Below, piece after piece: positions 35,106 to 45,303 of a DNA stretch of 64,000 bases; the first letter of the stretch is position 1; every line of letters begins with the position of its first letter. The notes beneath the pieces are model-generated. The model was given only the letters and a program-made list of their open reading frames with translations. It ran no database searches and was not told where the DNA came from. Source of the DNA: Alkalibacter rhizosphaerae (GTDB taxonomy: Bacteria > Bacillota > Clostridia > Eubacteriales > Alkalibacteraceae). The translations under genes were made by a program, and so were the position numbers. The stretch covers positions 1,674,001 to 1,738,000 of the forward strand of contig NZ_CP071444.1 of assembly GCF_017352215.1 (NCBI RefSeq), read 5' to 3'.

Positions 35106-37546
35106 TTACATGGCCAGTTCGGTTCGTCGGATCAAGTCGTTCTGGCCGGATTCATGAAGTTCCACAAAGTAGGCACTGAAGCCGGCGACACGGACCACCA
35201 GGTCTTTGTGTTTGTCCGGATTCTTCTGGGCATCTTTCAAAGTGTCCGTGCTGATGACGTTGATCTGCAATTCCATGCCTCCCATGTTGAAGTAGGTCTC
35301 CATCAATTGGGAAAGTTTTTTCCACCCGTCTTCTCCTGCCAGGGCGGAGGGGTGGAACTTCAAGTTCATCAAAGTTCCGTTGGGGAAATTCTCCTGATCG
35401 ATGGCGGCAACGGAAGAGATGACGCCTGTGGGGCCGTTTTTATCCATTTGCTGCGGTGCGGCGATGCCGTCGGCCAAAGGTTCCCCTTTGTGTCTACCAT
35501 CTGGAGTTGCGTTGGTGATCATGCCGAACATGACATTGGTGGTTACGGGATAAAGGCCGGCGCTACATCGTCCACGGGGACCTGTCAAGGAATTGACGGC
35601 GTCTCCAAAGACTTTTGCTGCAAAGGTGGCGAATCGATCCGATTCTGGAAGGCCGTTGCCATAATGTGGTGCTTCATTCAGGATGTATCGGTGCAGGTCC
35701 TCGTATCCTTCCCAGTTGTTCAAAATGGCGTCGTACATTTCTTGGGCAGTACAGATCTTCTTTTCGAAAACGCAGTGGTTTATGATGTTCAAGCTGTCTG
35801 CCACGTTGCCGATGCCCACGCCGGAATCACCGGTGGAGTTGTACTTTGCACCGCCGTGCATGACGTCCATGCCGCTTTCCATGCAGCCTTCCATGGTGGC
35901 GGAGACCAATGGATTGGGAAGTACTTCTCTAGCCACATATTCAAAGGAGCTGATGTTCATGATGTGCCACTTCACAAAGTATTCGATCTGCTTTTTAAAG
36001 GCTTCCTTCACTTCTTCCATGGATTCCATCTCGTAGAGGTATCCGGTGGCCGGACCGACCCGTTTGTTGGGGTTCCCGGAGGTGCGGGGAAGAAAGCGTT
36101 GATCATGGGAACAAAGGTAAAGCCGTCGTTGATGGCCAGTAGCAGTGCATTGGCCATGTTCATGTAGCTTTCCGTACCGGTCCCTCCACAGGCCGGCCAC
36201 TCCGTACCGCATCCTGCCGGTTCCACACAGCCGATGAGGGTGTAGTTGCGGGCGTCTTCCAAGGAGAGGCCCCGCTTCATCAGTGCAGGAATGATGACTT
36301 CGTCGTTTTCAAACGAGGGGACCCCGCCTGCCAGTTTGGTGGTTTCGATGGCAGCTTCCCACAGTTCAAGCGGCGTATTCTTATGGATCCGCAACGCCTG
36401 GGGTGGATCGTGAAGAAGAAGACGTCCCACGGATTGAAGCATCATGAAGGTCACATCATTGCTGGCGTCGGTGCCGTCTTTCTTGATCCCGCCCATGGTC
36501 ATCAACTGACCGCTGGTATAACCCGGGTTGGCCTGGGTGGCGCCGTAGCTCCAGGGCTTGTTCATTTCTGCTACTTTCAGGTAGAAAAGATCCAGGATCT
36601 CCTGGGCATATTCCGGTGTGATGCGTCCCGCCTGGATGTCTGCTTCGTAAAAATCGCCCAAGTATTGGTCGACCCGGCCGAAGCTCATGCCGTGCATGTT
36701 GGCGTCCAGACAAAGAGCGGTCTGGTACATGAAAAGGCATTGGACCGCATCCACAAAGTTACGGGCCGGTTTTTCCACGGTCCAGTTCAGGGTATCCACC
36801 ATCATCTCCAGCTCTTTGCGGCGCTTCGGATCCGTTTCCGCAGCCAATTTTTCTTCCGCCAAGGCGGCATAGCGCTTGGTCAGGGTGATGATCCCGTCGC
36901 AAACGATGGAAACGGACCGGTAAAAATTGTACTGGTCGATGGTTTTGCCGGGCAGGGCTTGATCGATCAGTTCTTTCATTTTCTCTTCTGCTTCTTCCTT
37001 GATGGCGCCAAATCCCTTGCGAATGGCGGTGTTGTAGCCGGTGCAGAAGTGGCCCACCGGGGATTGGCATTGATCGGAAGGTCCGAATTGGGTAACGCCG
37101 TTGCCGGCGATGTCTTTGTATTCGTCCAGGATCATGGCATCCGTTTTAGCGCTCATGCATTCCTTCATCCAAAAATCGATGGTGGAAAGTATGTAATCTC
37201 GGTCGTCTTCCGCCAGAATATATGGATCGATGGGGCGGGTGCTGATGAAGCGGTTTTCCACTTCTTCCTTGAGCCACTTGACGGAGTTTTCCGGATACAG
37301 GGCTGCCGCTCGATAGGTTCCGGATTGGGCGCCCACAATGACTTCGTTGTCATCGATGCGAACGGGGATGTTTTCCAGGATGTTGCGCAAATTCTTTGCC
37401 CGTTTCAATATGCCCGTCAGATCCGGATTTTCCATGTAGAATTCTGTGATGAGTCGATATCGGGCAGTGCAGATCTCCGGATTGGTTTCCCGATACTTCT
37501 CCCGCATGTCGGAGACTCGTTTGGTGATGGGTTTGAGGGTGTACAT
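35106..37546 (-). CDS. glycyl radical enzyme, function unassigned (frameshifted)
   Basis: Two overlapping frames (36008-37546 and 35106-36212) join into one protein of about 813 residues, the usual glycyl radical enzyme length. Cys440 lies in GCVEPAG, the thiyl site; the glycyl radical Gly (about residue 789) is in RVAGFSAYF near the C-terminus, where most members have GY. Adding one base to the GGGG run at 36086-36089 restores the frame. The motif after Cys440 (GCGTEWPACGGTG) differs from the text I know for choline, glycerol and hydroxyphenylacetate enzymes. TAAGGAGG precedes ATG. LysR and activase genes are divergent beside it. Confidence 0.85.
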
Positions 37547-37618
37547 GTTTGTCCTCCTTATTTTTCAATATTGTAACTATTGTCCTATTGATTATTTTCA
37601 GTATATCACAACCATTGG

Positions 37619-37635
37619 AAGATCCATTGGATCTT
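37619..37635. promoter_or_regulatory. candidate LysR operator (AAGATCC-ATT-GGATCTT)
   Basis: A perfect 7-bp dyad with a three-base centre. It lies just upstream of TATACT on the minus strand (about 37600-37605), where no good -35 box exists, as expected for an activator-dependent promoter of the glycyl radical enzyme. Confidence 0.5.
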
Positions 37636-37657
37636 GGATCAGTTTTAGCATGCAACA

Positions 37658-37673
37658 AATTCATGAATTCATG
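37658..37673. promoter_or_regulatory. overlapping palindromes in the LysR-enzyme spacer
   Basis: AATTCATGAATT (37658-37669) and CATGAATTCATG (37662-37673) are both perfect palindromes. They sit on the LysR side of the intergenic region and may be the autoregulatory site. Confidence 0.4.
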
Positions 37674-37748
37674 CGGGAAATGATGGTTTCTTGTGATACA
37701 CTGTTAATGAAAGCACAGCATGAAATGGACAAGGAACGGAGGGATCTT

Positions 37749-38627
37749 TTGAATTTTTCGCAGATCAAATGTTTTTTGGCGGCGGCCGAATATCTGAGTT
37801 TCACCAAGGCGGCCAAACGACTGTATTTGTCCCAACCTGTGGTGAGTCGTCAAATCGCCGCCATGGAAGAAGCATTGGGTATGGAGTTGTTTTATCGGGA
37901 AAAGAAAAGCCTGCGTTTGACGCCGGCTGGAACCGTGATGGCGGAAGGTCTGGAACAATTGGCGGGAGATTACCAGGTCCTTGTTGAAAAAGCCAATGCC
38001 GCCCATCAGGGATTTGCAGGCCAGTTGAACATCGGCATGATCGAAGGCCAGCAGGTATGTCCGCCCTATTCCGATGCCCTGACCAAATTCAGTCGATTTC
38101 ACCCGGATATTCGGGTATTTTTGTCTGGGCACACCATGGCAGAATTGAGTCGAGCCCTTGCCGGAGGAGAGATCGATGTGGCTTTTGGTGCATCTTTCAA
38201 TCTGGAGGATGAAGAGGGACTGGAACACCTGGTGGTGGGTAAGGCATCCACCAGATTGGTGATCCCCAAAGACCATCCCTTGGCAAACAAGCAGAATGTT
38301 CGCTTGTCGGATTTTAAGGAAGATACCTTTCTTACCTTGCCGGAGAAGGAATCGCCCTATATTTCCCGATTCGCACAATACGTGGGGGAATTGGGGAATT
38401 TCAAACCAAAGACCCTGGAAGCCCCAAATATTCGGGAGTTGGCCTTGTGGCTGGAAGCCGGCTATGGTATTTTTCCGCTGAATGAAAATCATTCTCTGCG
38501 AAACAGTCCCAAGCTGGTTTTCAAAGAGATCCCGGAATTTGCGGACAGCGTGGAGATCGTCATGTGGAAAAAAGATGATCCGAATCCGGCCATTGCACCT
38601 TTTCTGGAGCAATTTGAAGACATGTAA
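37749..38627 (+). CDS. LysR-family transcriptional regulator
   Basis: A 292-residue regulator. Residues 1-60 are the LysR HTH (FSQIKCFLAAAEYLSFTKAA, then QPVVSRQIAAMEE); the rest is the two-lobed effector-binding domain. TTG 37749 follows GGAGG by six bases and gives the standard LysR start and length; a 100-residue upstream extension has no counterpart in the family. Divergent from the glycyl radical enzyme and next to its activase, so it probably controls both in response to the substrate. Confidence 0.9.
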   Translation: MNFSQIKCFLAAAEYLSFTKAAKRLYLSQPVVSRQIAAMEEALGMELFYREKKSLRLTPAGTVMAEGLEQLAGDYQVLVEKANAAHQGFAGQLNIGMIEGQQVCPPYSDALTKFSRFHPDIRVFLSGHTMAELSRALAGGEIDVAFGASFNLEDEEGLEHLVVGKASTRLVIPKDHPLANKQNVRLSDFKEDTFLTLPEKESPYISRFAQYVGELGNFKPKTLEAPNIRELALWLEAGYGIFPLNENHSLRNSPKLVFKEIPEFADSVEIVMWKKDDPNPAIAPFLEQFEDM

Positions 38628-38735
38628 AAGTGTTATCACCTCATGCGAAAAACGCACTTTCTTCCATGGAGGGGATTGGGTACAATGAAAGCAGCAACTA
38701 GTTACGCAGTAAATCACGGAATGGAGAGCGAATAA

Positions 38736-39695
38736 ATGGAATTGGTCAAAACTACAGGCAAGTTTTATGACATACAGGGTTTTTCGGTCCACGACGGACC
38801 GGGGATCCGTTTGACATTGTTTATGAAAGGGTGTCCCCTTCGCTGTCCCTGGTGTCATAGTCCTGAGTCCCAGGCTTTCGAGACGGAACTGAACTGGATG
38901 GAGATCAAATGCATGGGGGTGGAAGCCTGCGGAAATTGCATCGAGGCATGTCCTCAGGGGGCCATCACATATGGGAAGAAGAAAGTAAGGGCAGCTACCC
39001 AGGAAGAGATCACCTTGATCCATGTAGACCGGGACAAATGCAACAATTGCGGCGTATGCGAAACCGTTTGTACGCCGAAAGCCCTTTATCTTTGCGGGAA
39101 AGATCATACGGTGGAGGAGATCATGGACAGGGTCCGTCGGGATGTTCCTTTCTTCAAGACATCAGGTGGTGGAGTCACTCTCTCCGGTGGAGAGTGTTTG
39201 AGTCAACCGGCTTTTTTAACGGAAGTCTTGAAGCGATGCAAGGAAGAGGGGATCCATACGGCAGTAGATACCACGGGTTTTGCCCGATGGGAATCCTTTG
39301 AAAAGATTTTGCCCTACACGGACCTGTTTCTCTACGACCTGAAAAATATGGACAGCGAAAAACACCGCAAAGTAGTGGGAGTGCCCAACGAGGTCATCCT
39401 GGAAAATGCCCGAAAGATCGCAAAAGCCGGTGGGAAGTTTCAGATCCGCATCCCGGTGATCCCCCGATTCAACGATACGACCGAGGATTTTCAGGCATAT
39501 GGAGAATTCATCAAGAGCCTGGGTTCCGCTGTGGAAGTGGTCCAGCTATTGCCTTATCACAGCATGGGGACCGTGAAGTGGGAGCGGCTGCAGCGGGATG
39601 CACCGGTCCTGGAAGCCCTGCCTCCATCGGAAGAGAAGATGGAAAGATTGAAAGATCAACTGGTGGAAATGGGGCTGCCTGTCATCATTCATTAA
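38736..39695 (+). CDS. glycyl radical enzyme activating enzyme
   Basis: A 319-residue radical SAM activase. SAM-cluster cysteines are C33, C37 and C40 (CPLRCPWC); a ferredoxin-like insert holds two more 4Fe-4S sites (CGNCIEAC and CNNCGVC), as in the activases of choline and glycerol enzymes but not of pyruvate formate-lyase. SGGGVTLSGGE is the SAM-binding motif. GGAGAG precedes ATG. It should install the radical on the adjacent enzyme. Confidence 0.93.
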   Translation: MELVKTTGKFYDIQGFSVHDGPGIRLTLFMKGCPLRCPWCHSPESQAFETELNWMEIKCMGVEACGNCIEACPQGAITYGKKKVRAATQEEITLIHVDRDKCNNCGVCETVCTPKALYLCGKDHTVEEIMDRVRRDVPFFKTSGGGVTLSGGECLSQPAFLTEVLKRCKEEGIHTAVDTTGFARWESFEKILPYTDLFLYDLKNMDSEKHRKVVGVPNEVILENARKIAKAGGKFQIRIPVIPRFNDTTEDFQAYGEFIKSLGSAVEVVQLLPYHSMGTVKWERLQRDAPVLEALPPSEEKMERLKDQLVEMGLPVIIH

Positions 39696-39700
39696 AAAAG

Positions 39701-39737
39701 AAAAACTGTGGACCTTGAATGGGGCCACAGTTTTTTT
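39701..39737. terminator. bidirectional terminator
   Basis: AAAAACTGTGG (39701-39711) pairs with CCACAGTTTTT (39725-39735), T-run to 39737; between convergent activase and DUF1846 genes. Confidence 0.9.
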
Positions 39738-39764
39738 ATCATAAAGTTTTTGGAACCGGAGCCA

Positions 39765-41249
39765 TCAATGGCTTTGGTACATCCGGTCCGTTTCATATTT
39801 GGGTTCGCAGGTGACATGGATCCCCAATTTTTTGAAGATCTTTTCATCCACACTGGACAAGATCACCGAAGAGTGGAGCTGACAGTGACGGAGCTTGGAA
39901 AGTTGCTCCAAGGCACATTTGGCATGCTCATTGTGGGCGGCGCTGACGGACAGGGCGATGAGGATCTCATCGCTGTGGAGTCTGGGGTTCTTTCCTTTCA
40001 GATATTTTGTCTTCAAGGTTTGAATGGGTTCGATGGCTTCCGGCGATACCAGGTGCATGTCGTGGTCGATGCCGCCCAATTCCTTGATGGCATTAAGGAT
40101 CACGGCGGCGGAACAACCCAGCAGATCCGAGGTTTTTCCGGTGATGATCCGACCGTCGTGAAGTTCGATTGCGGCGGCGGGATGGCCCGTCTCCAATTCC
40201 CGGTCGAGAGCAGGTTTGATCACTTTGCGATGTTCTACCGTGACTCCTGCCTGTTTCATCAGCAGTTCCAGTTTATAGACGATCTCTTTGGTTCCCCGTC
40301 CTCTTTTAAAATCCAGCAAGGCGGTGTAGTATCTTCGGATGATCTCCTGTCTGGCTGCTTCCTGGCAGACGGCATCGTCGATGATGCAGTTGCCTGCCAT
40401 GTTGACCCCCATGTCTGTAGGCGATTTATAGGGATTTTTACCCACGATCAATTCGAAAATGGCATTGAGGACTGGAAAGATTTCAATATCCCGGTTGTAG
40501 TTCACCGTTGGCTTTCCATAGGCTTCCAAGTGGAAAGGGTCAATCATGTTCACATCGTCCAGGTCCGCCGTTGCAGCTTCGTAGGCGATGTTGACCGGAT
40601 GGCGCAATGGAAGGTTCCAGATGGGAAAGGTTTCGAATTTGGCGTAGCCGGCTTCGATCCCCCGTTGGTGATCGTGATAGAGCTGGGACAGGCAGGTGGA
40701 CATTTTTCCGCTGCCGGGGCCTGGCGCCGTGACAACTACCAGGGGCCGGGTCGTTTCTACGTATTCGTTTTTTCCATAGCCTTCGTCACTGACGATGTGG
40801 GATACGTTGTGGGGGTAGCCGTCAATGGTGTAGTGAAGGTAAGTTTTGATGTGAAGGGACTCCAGCTTCTGTCGGAAGCGGGTGGCTGCATTTTCTCCCG
40901 TATACTGGGTGATGACCACGCTGCCCACCATGAATCCCCGGCCTTGAAAAGCGTCGATGAGTCTCAAGACGTCGTTGTCGTAGGTGATGCCATGGTCTCC
41001 CCGGATCTTGTTGTTTTCGATGTCATCGGCGCTGATCACGATGACGATCTCCAGCTGGTCCTTGAGCTGATCCAGCATTTTTAACTTGCTGTCCGGTTCG
41101 AAGCCCGGCAGGACCCTGGAAGAGTGGTAATCGTCAAAGAGCTTTCCGCCAAATTCCAGGTACAGCTTGTTGCCGAACAGGCCGATCCTCTCTTTGATGT
41201 GCTCTGATTGGGTTTTCTTGTATTGTTCGTTGTCAAATCCGATTCTCAT
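39765..41249 (-). CDS. DUF1846 family protein
   Basis: A 494-residue protein that matches DUF1846 from end to end: the start [17 protein letters not shown], the [17 protein letters not shown] segment (an apparent nucleotide-binding loop) and [16 protein letters not shown] structure is known for the family but no secure activity. AAAGGAGAG precedes ATG. YaiI follows upstream on the same strand 48 bases away. Confidence 0.92.
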   Translation of the reverse strand: MRIGFDNEQYKKTQSEHIKERIGLFGNKLYLEFGGKLFDDYHSSRVLPGFEPDSKLKMLDQLKDQLEIVIVISADDIENNKIRGDHGITYDNDVLRLIDAFQGRGFMVGSVVITQYTGENAATRFRQKLESLHIKTYLHYTIDGYPHNVSHIVSDEGYGKNEYVETTRPLVVVTAPGPGSGKMSTCLSQLYHDHQRGIEAGYAKFETFPIWNLPLRHPVNIAYEAATADLDDVNMIDPFHLEAYGKPTVNYNRDIEIFPVLNAIFELIVGKNPYKSPTDMGVNMAGNCIIDDAVCQEAARQEIIRRYYTALLDFKRGRGTKEIVYKLELLMKQAGVTVEHRKVIKPALDRELETGHPAAAIELHDGRIITGKTSDLLGCSAAVILNAIKELGGIDHDMHLVSPEAIEPIQTLKTKYLKGKNPRLHSDEILIALSVSAAHNEHAKCALEQLSKLRHCQLHSSVILSSVDEKIFKKLGIHVTCEPKYETDRMYQSH

Positions 41250-41297
41250 GGCGTCTCTCCTTTAAATCTGCTTCCAATATTCTTCAAAAGTATACCA

Positions 41298-41753
41298 TCA
41301 TCCCTCTGTGTTTTCAAAGGAATTCCGTTCCAAAATATTTCTCAAGGATGTTTCAAAATACCGGTCCTGGTCCTTGGAGCGTTTCTTTGGTCCCTTCACC
41401 CGAAGGCCTGCCTGACGAGCTTTTTTGGAGGCGTGCCTCGAAAAGAGCAGACCGTCGATGTTCTCGGACGTGTAGGGCCTTCCGTCTTGGTGCAGGACCT
41501 GGGCACCTCTTGCAATGCACATGGCGGCCAGTCCGTAATCCTGGGTGATGACCAGATCACCCTTTTCCACCATGTTGACCAATGCAAAATCCACGCTGTC
41601 CGAACCTTTGGACAGGATACGGGTCGTTGCACCGGGTCGCTGGATCTGGTGGGCCGTATCGCACAGGATGATGCAGGGGATGTTGTACTCTCTTGCCATG
41701 CGGACTGTAGTGTCCACGACAGGGCAACCATCGGCGTCGATCAGTATCTTCAT
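41298..41753 (-). CDS. YaiI/YqxD (DUF188) family protein
   Basis: A 151-residue PIN-like protein. KILIDADGCPVV, TQDYGLAAM and the Lys/Arg-rich tail are family signatures, and the Asp residues could bind metal for nuclease activity, though activity has not been settled for the family. AAGGAGGTG precedes ATG. Confidence 0.9.
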   Translation of the reverse strand: MKILIDADGCPVVDTTVRMAREYNIPCIILCDTAHQIQRPGATTRILSKGSDSVDFALVNMVEKGDLVITQDYGLAAMCIARGAQVLHQDGRPYTSENIDGLLFSRHASKKARQAGLRVKGPKKRSKDQDRYFETSLRNILERNSFENTEG

Positions 41754-41857
41754 GATTCACCTCCTTCATCATTATAGAACAAAATCATTGCCATGTGTCA
41801 TCGGATACAGTAAAATGGACAAAATTGTGAAATTTGATCGTAATGGAGGGATATGAC

Positions 41858-42481
41858 GTGGAAAAACTGTTGGATGGGATCACCAGATTTCGACGGGAAG
41901 ATTTTGAAGCACACAAGGAATTGTTCACTGCATTGGGAGGCAGTCAAAAACCCCACACCTTATTCATCTCTTGTTCTGATTCCCGGATCGATCCCAATAT
42001 GATCACCGGCACGAAACCGGGGGAACTGTTCATCATTCGAAACATCGCCAACCTGGTGCCACCCTACCGGGAAAGCGACGAATACCTGGCCACCACATCG
42101 GCCATCGAGTATGCGGTGTTGACCCTGGAGGTAGAAAACATCGTTGTCTGCGGGCATTCCAACTGTGGAGGGTGTGCCGCCAGCATGAAATCCGAGGAAG
42201 AAATGGCAGGACTGCCCCACACCAAAAAATGGCTGGAGTTGATGAAACCGGTCCGGGACAAGGTATTGGAACGATTCGGAGAAGACGAACCGGAGGCCAG
42301 GGAATGGTACATGGAGCAGGGAAACGTGGTGGAACAGCTGCGTCACTTGATGACCTTCCCATACATCAAGGAGCGGGTGGAAGCAGGCAGTTTGATTTTA
42401 AGCGGATGGTACTATATCATTGAAACAGGAGAGATTTTTATTTACGACGACGAGTGCGGTTTGTTCAACTGCAAAAACTGA
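41858..42481 (+). CDS. beta-class carbonic anhydrase
   Basis: A 207-residue zinc enzyme that interconverts CO2 and bicarbonate. Zinc ligands and the catalytic dyad are in SCSDSR (Cys and Asp-Arg) and GHSNCGGC (His and Cys). GTG 41858 follows GGAGGG by seven bases; the longer TTG/ATG starts (41834, 41843) overlap that site. Anaerobic acetogens use such enzymes to supply CO2 or bicarbonate to fixation and carboxylation. Confidence 0.93.
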   Translation: MEKLLDGITRFRREDFEAHKELFTALGGSQKPHTLFISCSDSRIDPNMITGTKPGELFIIRNIANLVPPYRESDEYLATTSAIEYAVLTLEVENIVVCGHSNCGGCAASMKSEEEMAGLPHTKKWLELMKPVRDKVLERFGEDEPEAREWYMEQGNVVEQLRHLMTFPYIKERVEAGSLILSGWYYIIETGEIFIYDDECGLFNCKN

Positions 42482-42498
42482 GGAAAGAAGGATGATCC

Positions 42499-43674
42499 AT
42501 GGCCTATGACTTTATAAAGGTACCGAATCGAAGGAATGTGGGGTCCGCCAAATATCAGCAAATGATGGATTGGAATCCGAAAGTAGAGGAAGACATTGTT
42601 CCCTTTTCCGTGGCGGACATGGAACTGGCCAATCCGCCGGAGATCATCAAGGGGCTCCAGGATTATTTGGAGGATGCGGTGTTGGGTTATACCATGCCCA
42701 CCAAGGCATACAAGCAGGCAGTCGCCGGTTGGATGAAACGGCGTCACCAATGGGAGATCCAGGAAGAATGGATGTTGACGGCACCGGGGGTGGTCCATGC
42801 TTTCTTTACAGGGGTGCAGGCCTATTCCGATCCGGGAGACGGCGTCATCGTCATGCCGCCGGTATACTATCCTTTCTACCGGGCCATTGAAGCCAATGGG
42901 AGAAAAGTGGTTTCCAATCCGTTGGCATTGGAAGAAGGTCGCTATGTCATCGACTATGAAGACCTGGAGAAAAAGGCGAAAGACCCGAGCAACAAGGTCC
43001 TTTTGTTTTGCAGTCCCCACAATCCTGTAGGTCGGGTTTGGACGAAAGAGGAATTGGTGCAGGTTGCAAAAATCTGTTTGGAAAACCAGGTGGTGATGTT
43101 GTCCGACGAGATCCACTTTGACTTGATCCTCCCCGGACACGTCCACACGGTGATGGCCAGCCTGTCGGAAGAGGCGGCAAAACAAACCGTGGTGTTCACG
43201 GCGCCCAGCAAGACCTTCAACCTGGCGGGGATGCAAACCTCCAACATCATCATACCCGATGAAAAATTGCGGAAAAAATACGAGGATGAAGCGGCAAAAA
43301 CCGGTATTTTCGGGTTGAATATTTTAGGCTACAAAGCCTGTGAGATCGCCTATACCCAGTGTGAAGGCTGGCTGGAAGAGTTTTTGGTCCTTTTGGAAAA
43401 AAATCATCAGATCGTCAAGGAATTTTTTAAAGTCCAGTTGCCGGACGTGACGGTTTTTGACCTGGAAGGAACCTATTTGCAGTGGATGGATTTTCGAAAG
43501 TTTGGTCTGTCCAAGGAAGAACTGGAACATGTCATGCAGCAGAAGGCCCAGGTTTTCTTTGACGAAGGATATGTTTTTGGAGAAGAAGGGGCGGGATTTG
43601 AACGAATGAACCTTGCCTGTCCCACATGGGTATTGGAAGAAGGGCTAATGAGGATCAAAGAAGCGTTGCAGTGA
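42499..43674 (+). CDS. PatB/MalY-type PLP aminotransferase (cystathionine beta-lyase)
   Basis: A 391-residue fold-type I PLP enzyme. SVADMELANPP is the MalY/PatB start, SPHNPVGRVW and SDEIHFDL bind PLP, and the Schiff-base lysine is in APSKTFNLAG. Members cleave cystathionine or other C-S bonds. It lies 17 bases after the carbonic anhydrase and is probably in its operon. Its stop codon lies inside the loop of the terminator hairpin. Confidence 0.92.
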   Translation: MAYDFIKVPNRRNVGSAKYQQMMDWNPKVEEDIVPFSVADMELANPPEIIKGLQDYLEDAVLGYTMPTKAYKQAVAGWMKRRHQWEIQEEWMLTAPGVVHAFFTGVQAYSDPGDGVIVMPPVYYPFYRAIEANGRKVVSNPLALEEGRYVIDYEDLEKKAKDPSNKVLLFCSPHNPVGRVWTKEELVQVAKICLENQVVMLSDEIHFDLILPGHVHTVMASLSEEAAKQTVVFTAPSKTFNLAGMQTSNIIIPDEKLRKKYEDEAAKTGIFGLNILGYKACEIAYTQCEGWLEEFLVLLEKNHQIVKEFFKVQLPDVTVFDLEGTYLQWMDFRKFGLSKEELEHVMQQKAQVFFDEGYVFGEEGAGFERMNLACPTWVLEEGLMRIKEALQ

Positions 43675-43688
43675 TCGCTGCAACGCTT
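43661..43688. terminator. terminator built from coding sequence
   Basis: AAGCGTTGCAG (43661-43671) pairs with CTGCAACGCTT (43678-43688). The left arm is the last PatB codons, the loop holds its stop and the right arm abuts the stop of the convergent UbiB-like gene. Confidence 0.7.
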
Positions 43689-45286
43689 TAAATATTTCCG
43701 GATTTTAAAATGGAAAACATCAACCACAAGCTCAACAGCCCTGCCAGACCAAACCCAAACAGACCCACGATGGAGATGCCGTTGATGGACGGACCCTGCC
43801 CGGAACGAACGATGAGAGCAGAAGCCACGATGAGGGCGGAAACCAACAGGGCAAAGACCATCCGATTGACCATTTTATTGAACTCCACCCATTTTTCGTC
43901 CAGGTTGGTGATGTTGATCTTCACCTTGCCCCGACCGCTGATGAAATTGTCCAGGATCGTCTGGACGGATGAGGGGATCAGCGCCAGGTCCCGAACGAAA
44001 TGGTGGCCTCCCAGCAGGAGAGTCTCCAATTGAAGATCCTTCAGCGGGTTTTCAATGTCGCCTTTGGTATAGTGGCGGGCCAGTTCGATGATGTTCAGAT
44101 CCGGAGAGAGCTCGCTGACCACACCCTCCAGAATCACCAAGGATTTTAATAGCATGGTGTATTCTCGTGGGACCCGCAAATTGTTTTTTCGGGCGGCATC
44201 AAAAACATCCATGAGGAGACGGGACACCTGGATGTTGCGAAAACTGGACAGGAAATAGGAGTTCAGAAGAGTTTCCACATCTTCATACAGCTGGTTTCGA
44301 TCGATGGGCCCCTTGTAGATCCCGATGCGCAGCATAAGGTTGACCAGGGCATTGACATCTTTAACGGCCAGTGATTTGACGATCTCGTTGGTGCTTCCTT
44401 TCGCCACAGTGGACAGGGAACCCATGATGCCAAAATCGATATAGTAGATCTTGCCGTCTCGGATCAACAGGTTGCCCGGGTGGGGGTCGCCGTGGAAGAA
44501 TCCGGTCTCCAGCACCTGGTATAGAAAAGACAAGACCAGTTTTTTTCCGATGTCCTCCAAATCATATCCTTCTTCTTTCAGTGCGGGCATGTTGTTGATC
44601 TTGATCCCGTCGATCTTTTCCTGCACCACCAAACGGCTGGAGCAGTAAGCCGGGAACACCTTGGGAAGGGAGATGCAGGCGATGCTTTGATTTTCTTCCT
44701 GAAAACGCTCCATGTAAGCCAGTTCATTGGCAAAGTCCAGTTCCAAAATGCTGGTTTCCTTGATCTCTCGAAGAGCATCTACCGGATCCAACAAAACATC
44801 TTTGAAGGAGTTGGGCATTTTCTGTGCGATGTAGATCAATATATCCAGATCTTCCAAAAAAGTCTCTTCGATATCCGGACGCCGCACCTTGACAATGACC
44901 GCTTCGCCGGTGGATAAAAGGGCTTCGTGGACCTGGGCGACGGAGGCGCAGGCGATGGGGATCTTTTCGAAATGAGAAAAATAGGCGCTATAAGAAGGAC
45001 CCAGATCTTCTGCAAGGATCTTTTCAACGCTCTCCCATGGGAATGGAGAGGCGTTGTCTTGCAGTTTTGTCAATTCCATCCGGTATTCCGGAGGGACCAG
45101 ATCGGGTCTGGTGGACAAGATTTGCCCCAACTTCATGAAAGTGGGACCCAGTTCTTCAAAAAGGTGTTTCAGATTTTCCGGGTCCCGCTTTGTTTTTTCA
45201 CTGCGAAGGGTGGTGTGGATAAAATGTCCGAAACCGTATTTGCTGAAGGCTCGAACGATCTGGCGAAAGCGTTTGCTTTTGAGCAT
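43688..45286 (-). CDS. ABC1/AarF/UbiB-family atypical kinase
   Basis: A 532-residue protein. The KxGQ motif (FMKLGQILSTRPDLVP, about 50-65) and later HGDPHPGNLLIRDGKIYYIDFG are diagnostic of UbiB-type kinase-like proteins. Two hydrophobic helices at the C-terminus (about 478-525) anchor it in the membrane. It is presumed to use ATP in lipid or quinone handling; in an anaerobe ubiquinone is unlikely, so isoprenoid or other lipid processing is a guess. The PHA-regulator-like gene precedes it by 17 bases. Confidence 0.92.
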   Translation of the reverse strand: MLKSKRFRQIVRAFSKYGFGHFIHTTLRSEKTKRDPENLKHLFEELGPTFMKLGQILSTRPDLVPPEYRMELTKLQDNASPFPWESVEKILAEDLGPSYSAYFSHFEKIPIACASVAQVHEALLSTGEAVIVKVRRPDIEETFLEDLDILIYIAQKMPNSFKDVLLDPVDALREIKETSILELDFANELAYMERFQEENQSIACISLPKVFPAYCSSRLVVQEKIDGIKINNMPALKEEGYDLEDIGKKLVLSFLYQVLETGFFHGDPHPGNLLIRDGKIYYIDFGIMGSLSTVAKGSTNEIVKSLAVKDVNALVNLMLRIGIYKGPIDRNQLYEDVETLLNSYFLSSFRNIQVSRLLMDVFDAARKNNLRVPREYTMLLKSLVILEGVVSELSPDLNIIELARHYTKGDIENPLKDLQLETLLLGGHHFVRDLALIPSSVQTILDNFISGRGKVKINITNLDEKWVEFNKMVNRMVFALLVSALIVASALIVRSGQGPSINGISIVGLFGFGLAGLLSLWLMFSILKSGNI

Positions 45287-45303
45287 GTGATCACAACCTT
45301 GTA

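Noticed and set aside
37446-37748. 100-residue N-terminal extension of the LysR protein.
   Set aside because: It crosses the divergent promoter region and has no family counterpart; TTG 37749 has a perfect binding site.
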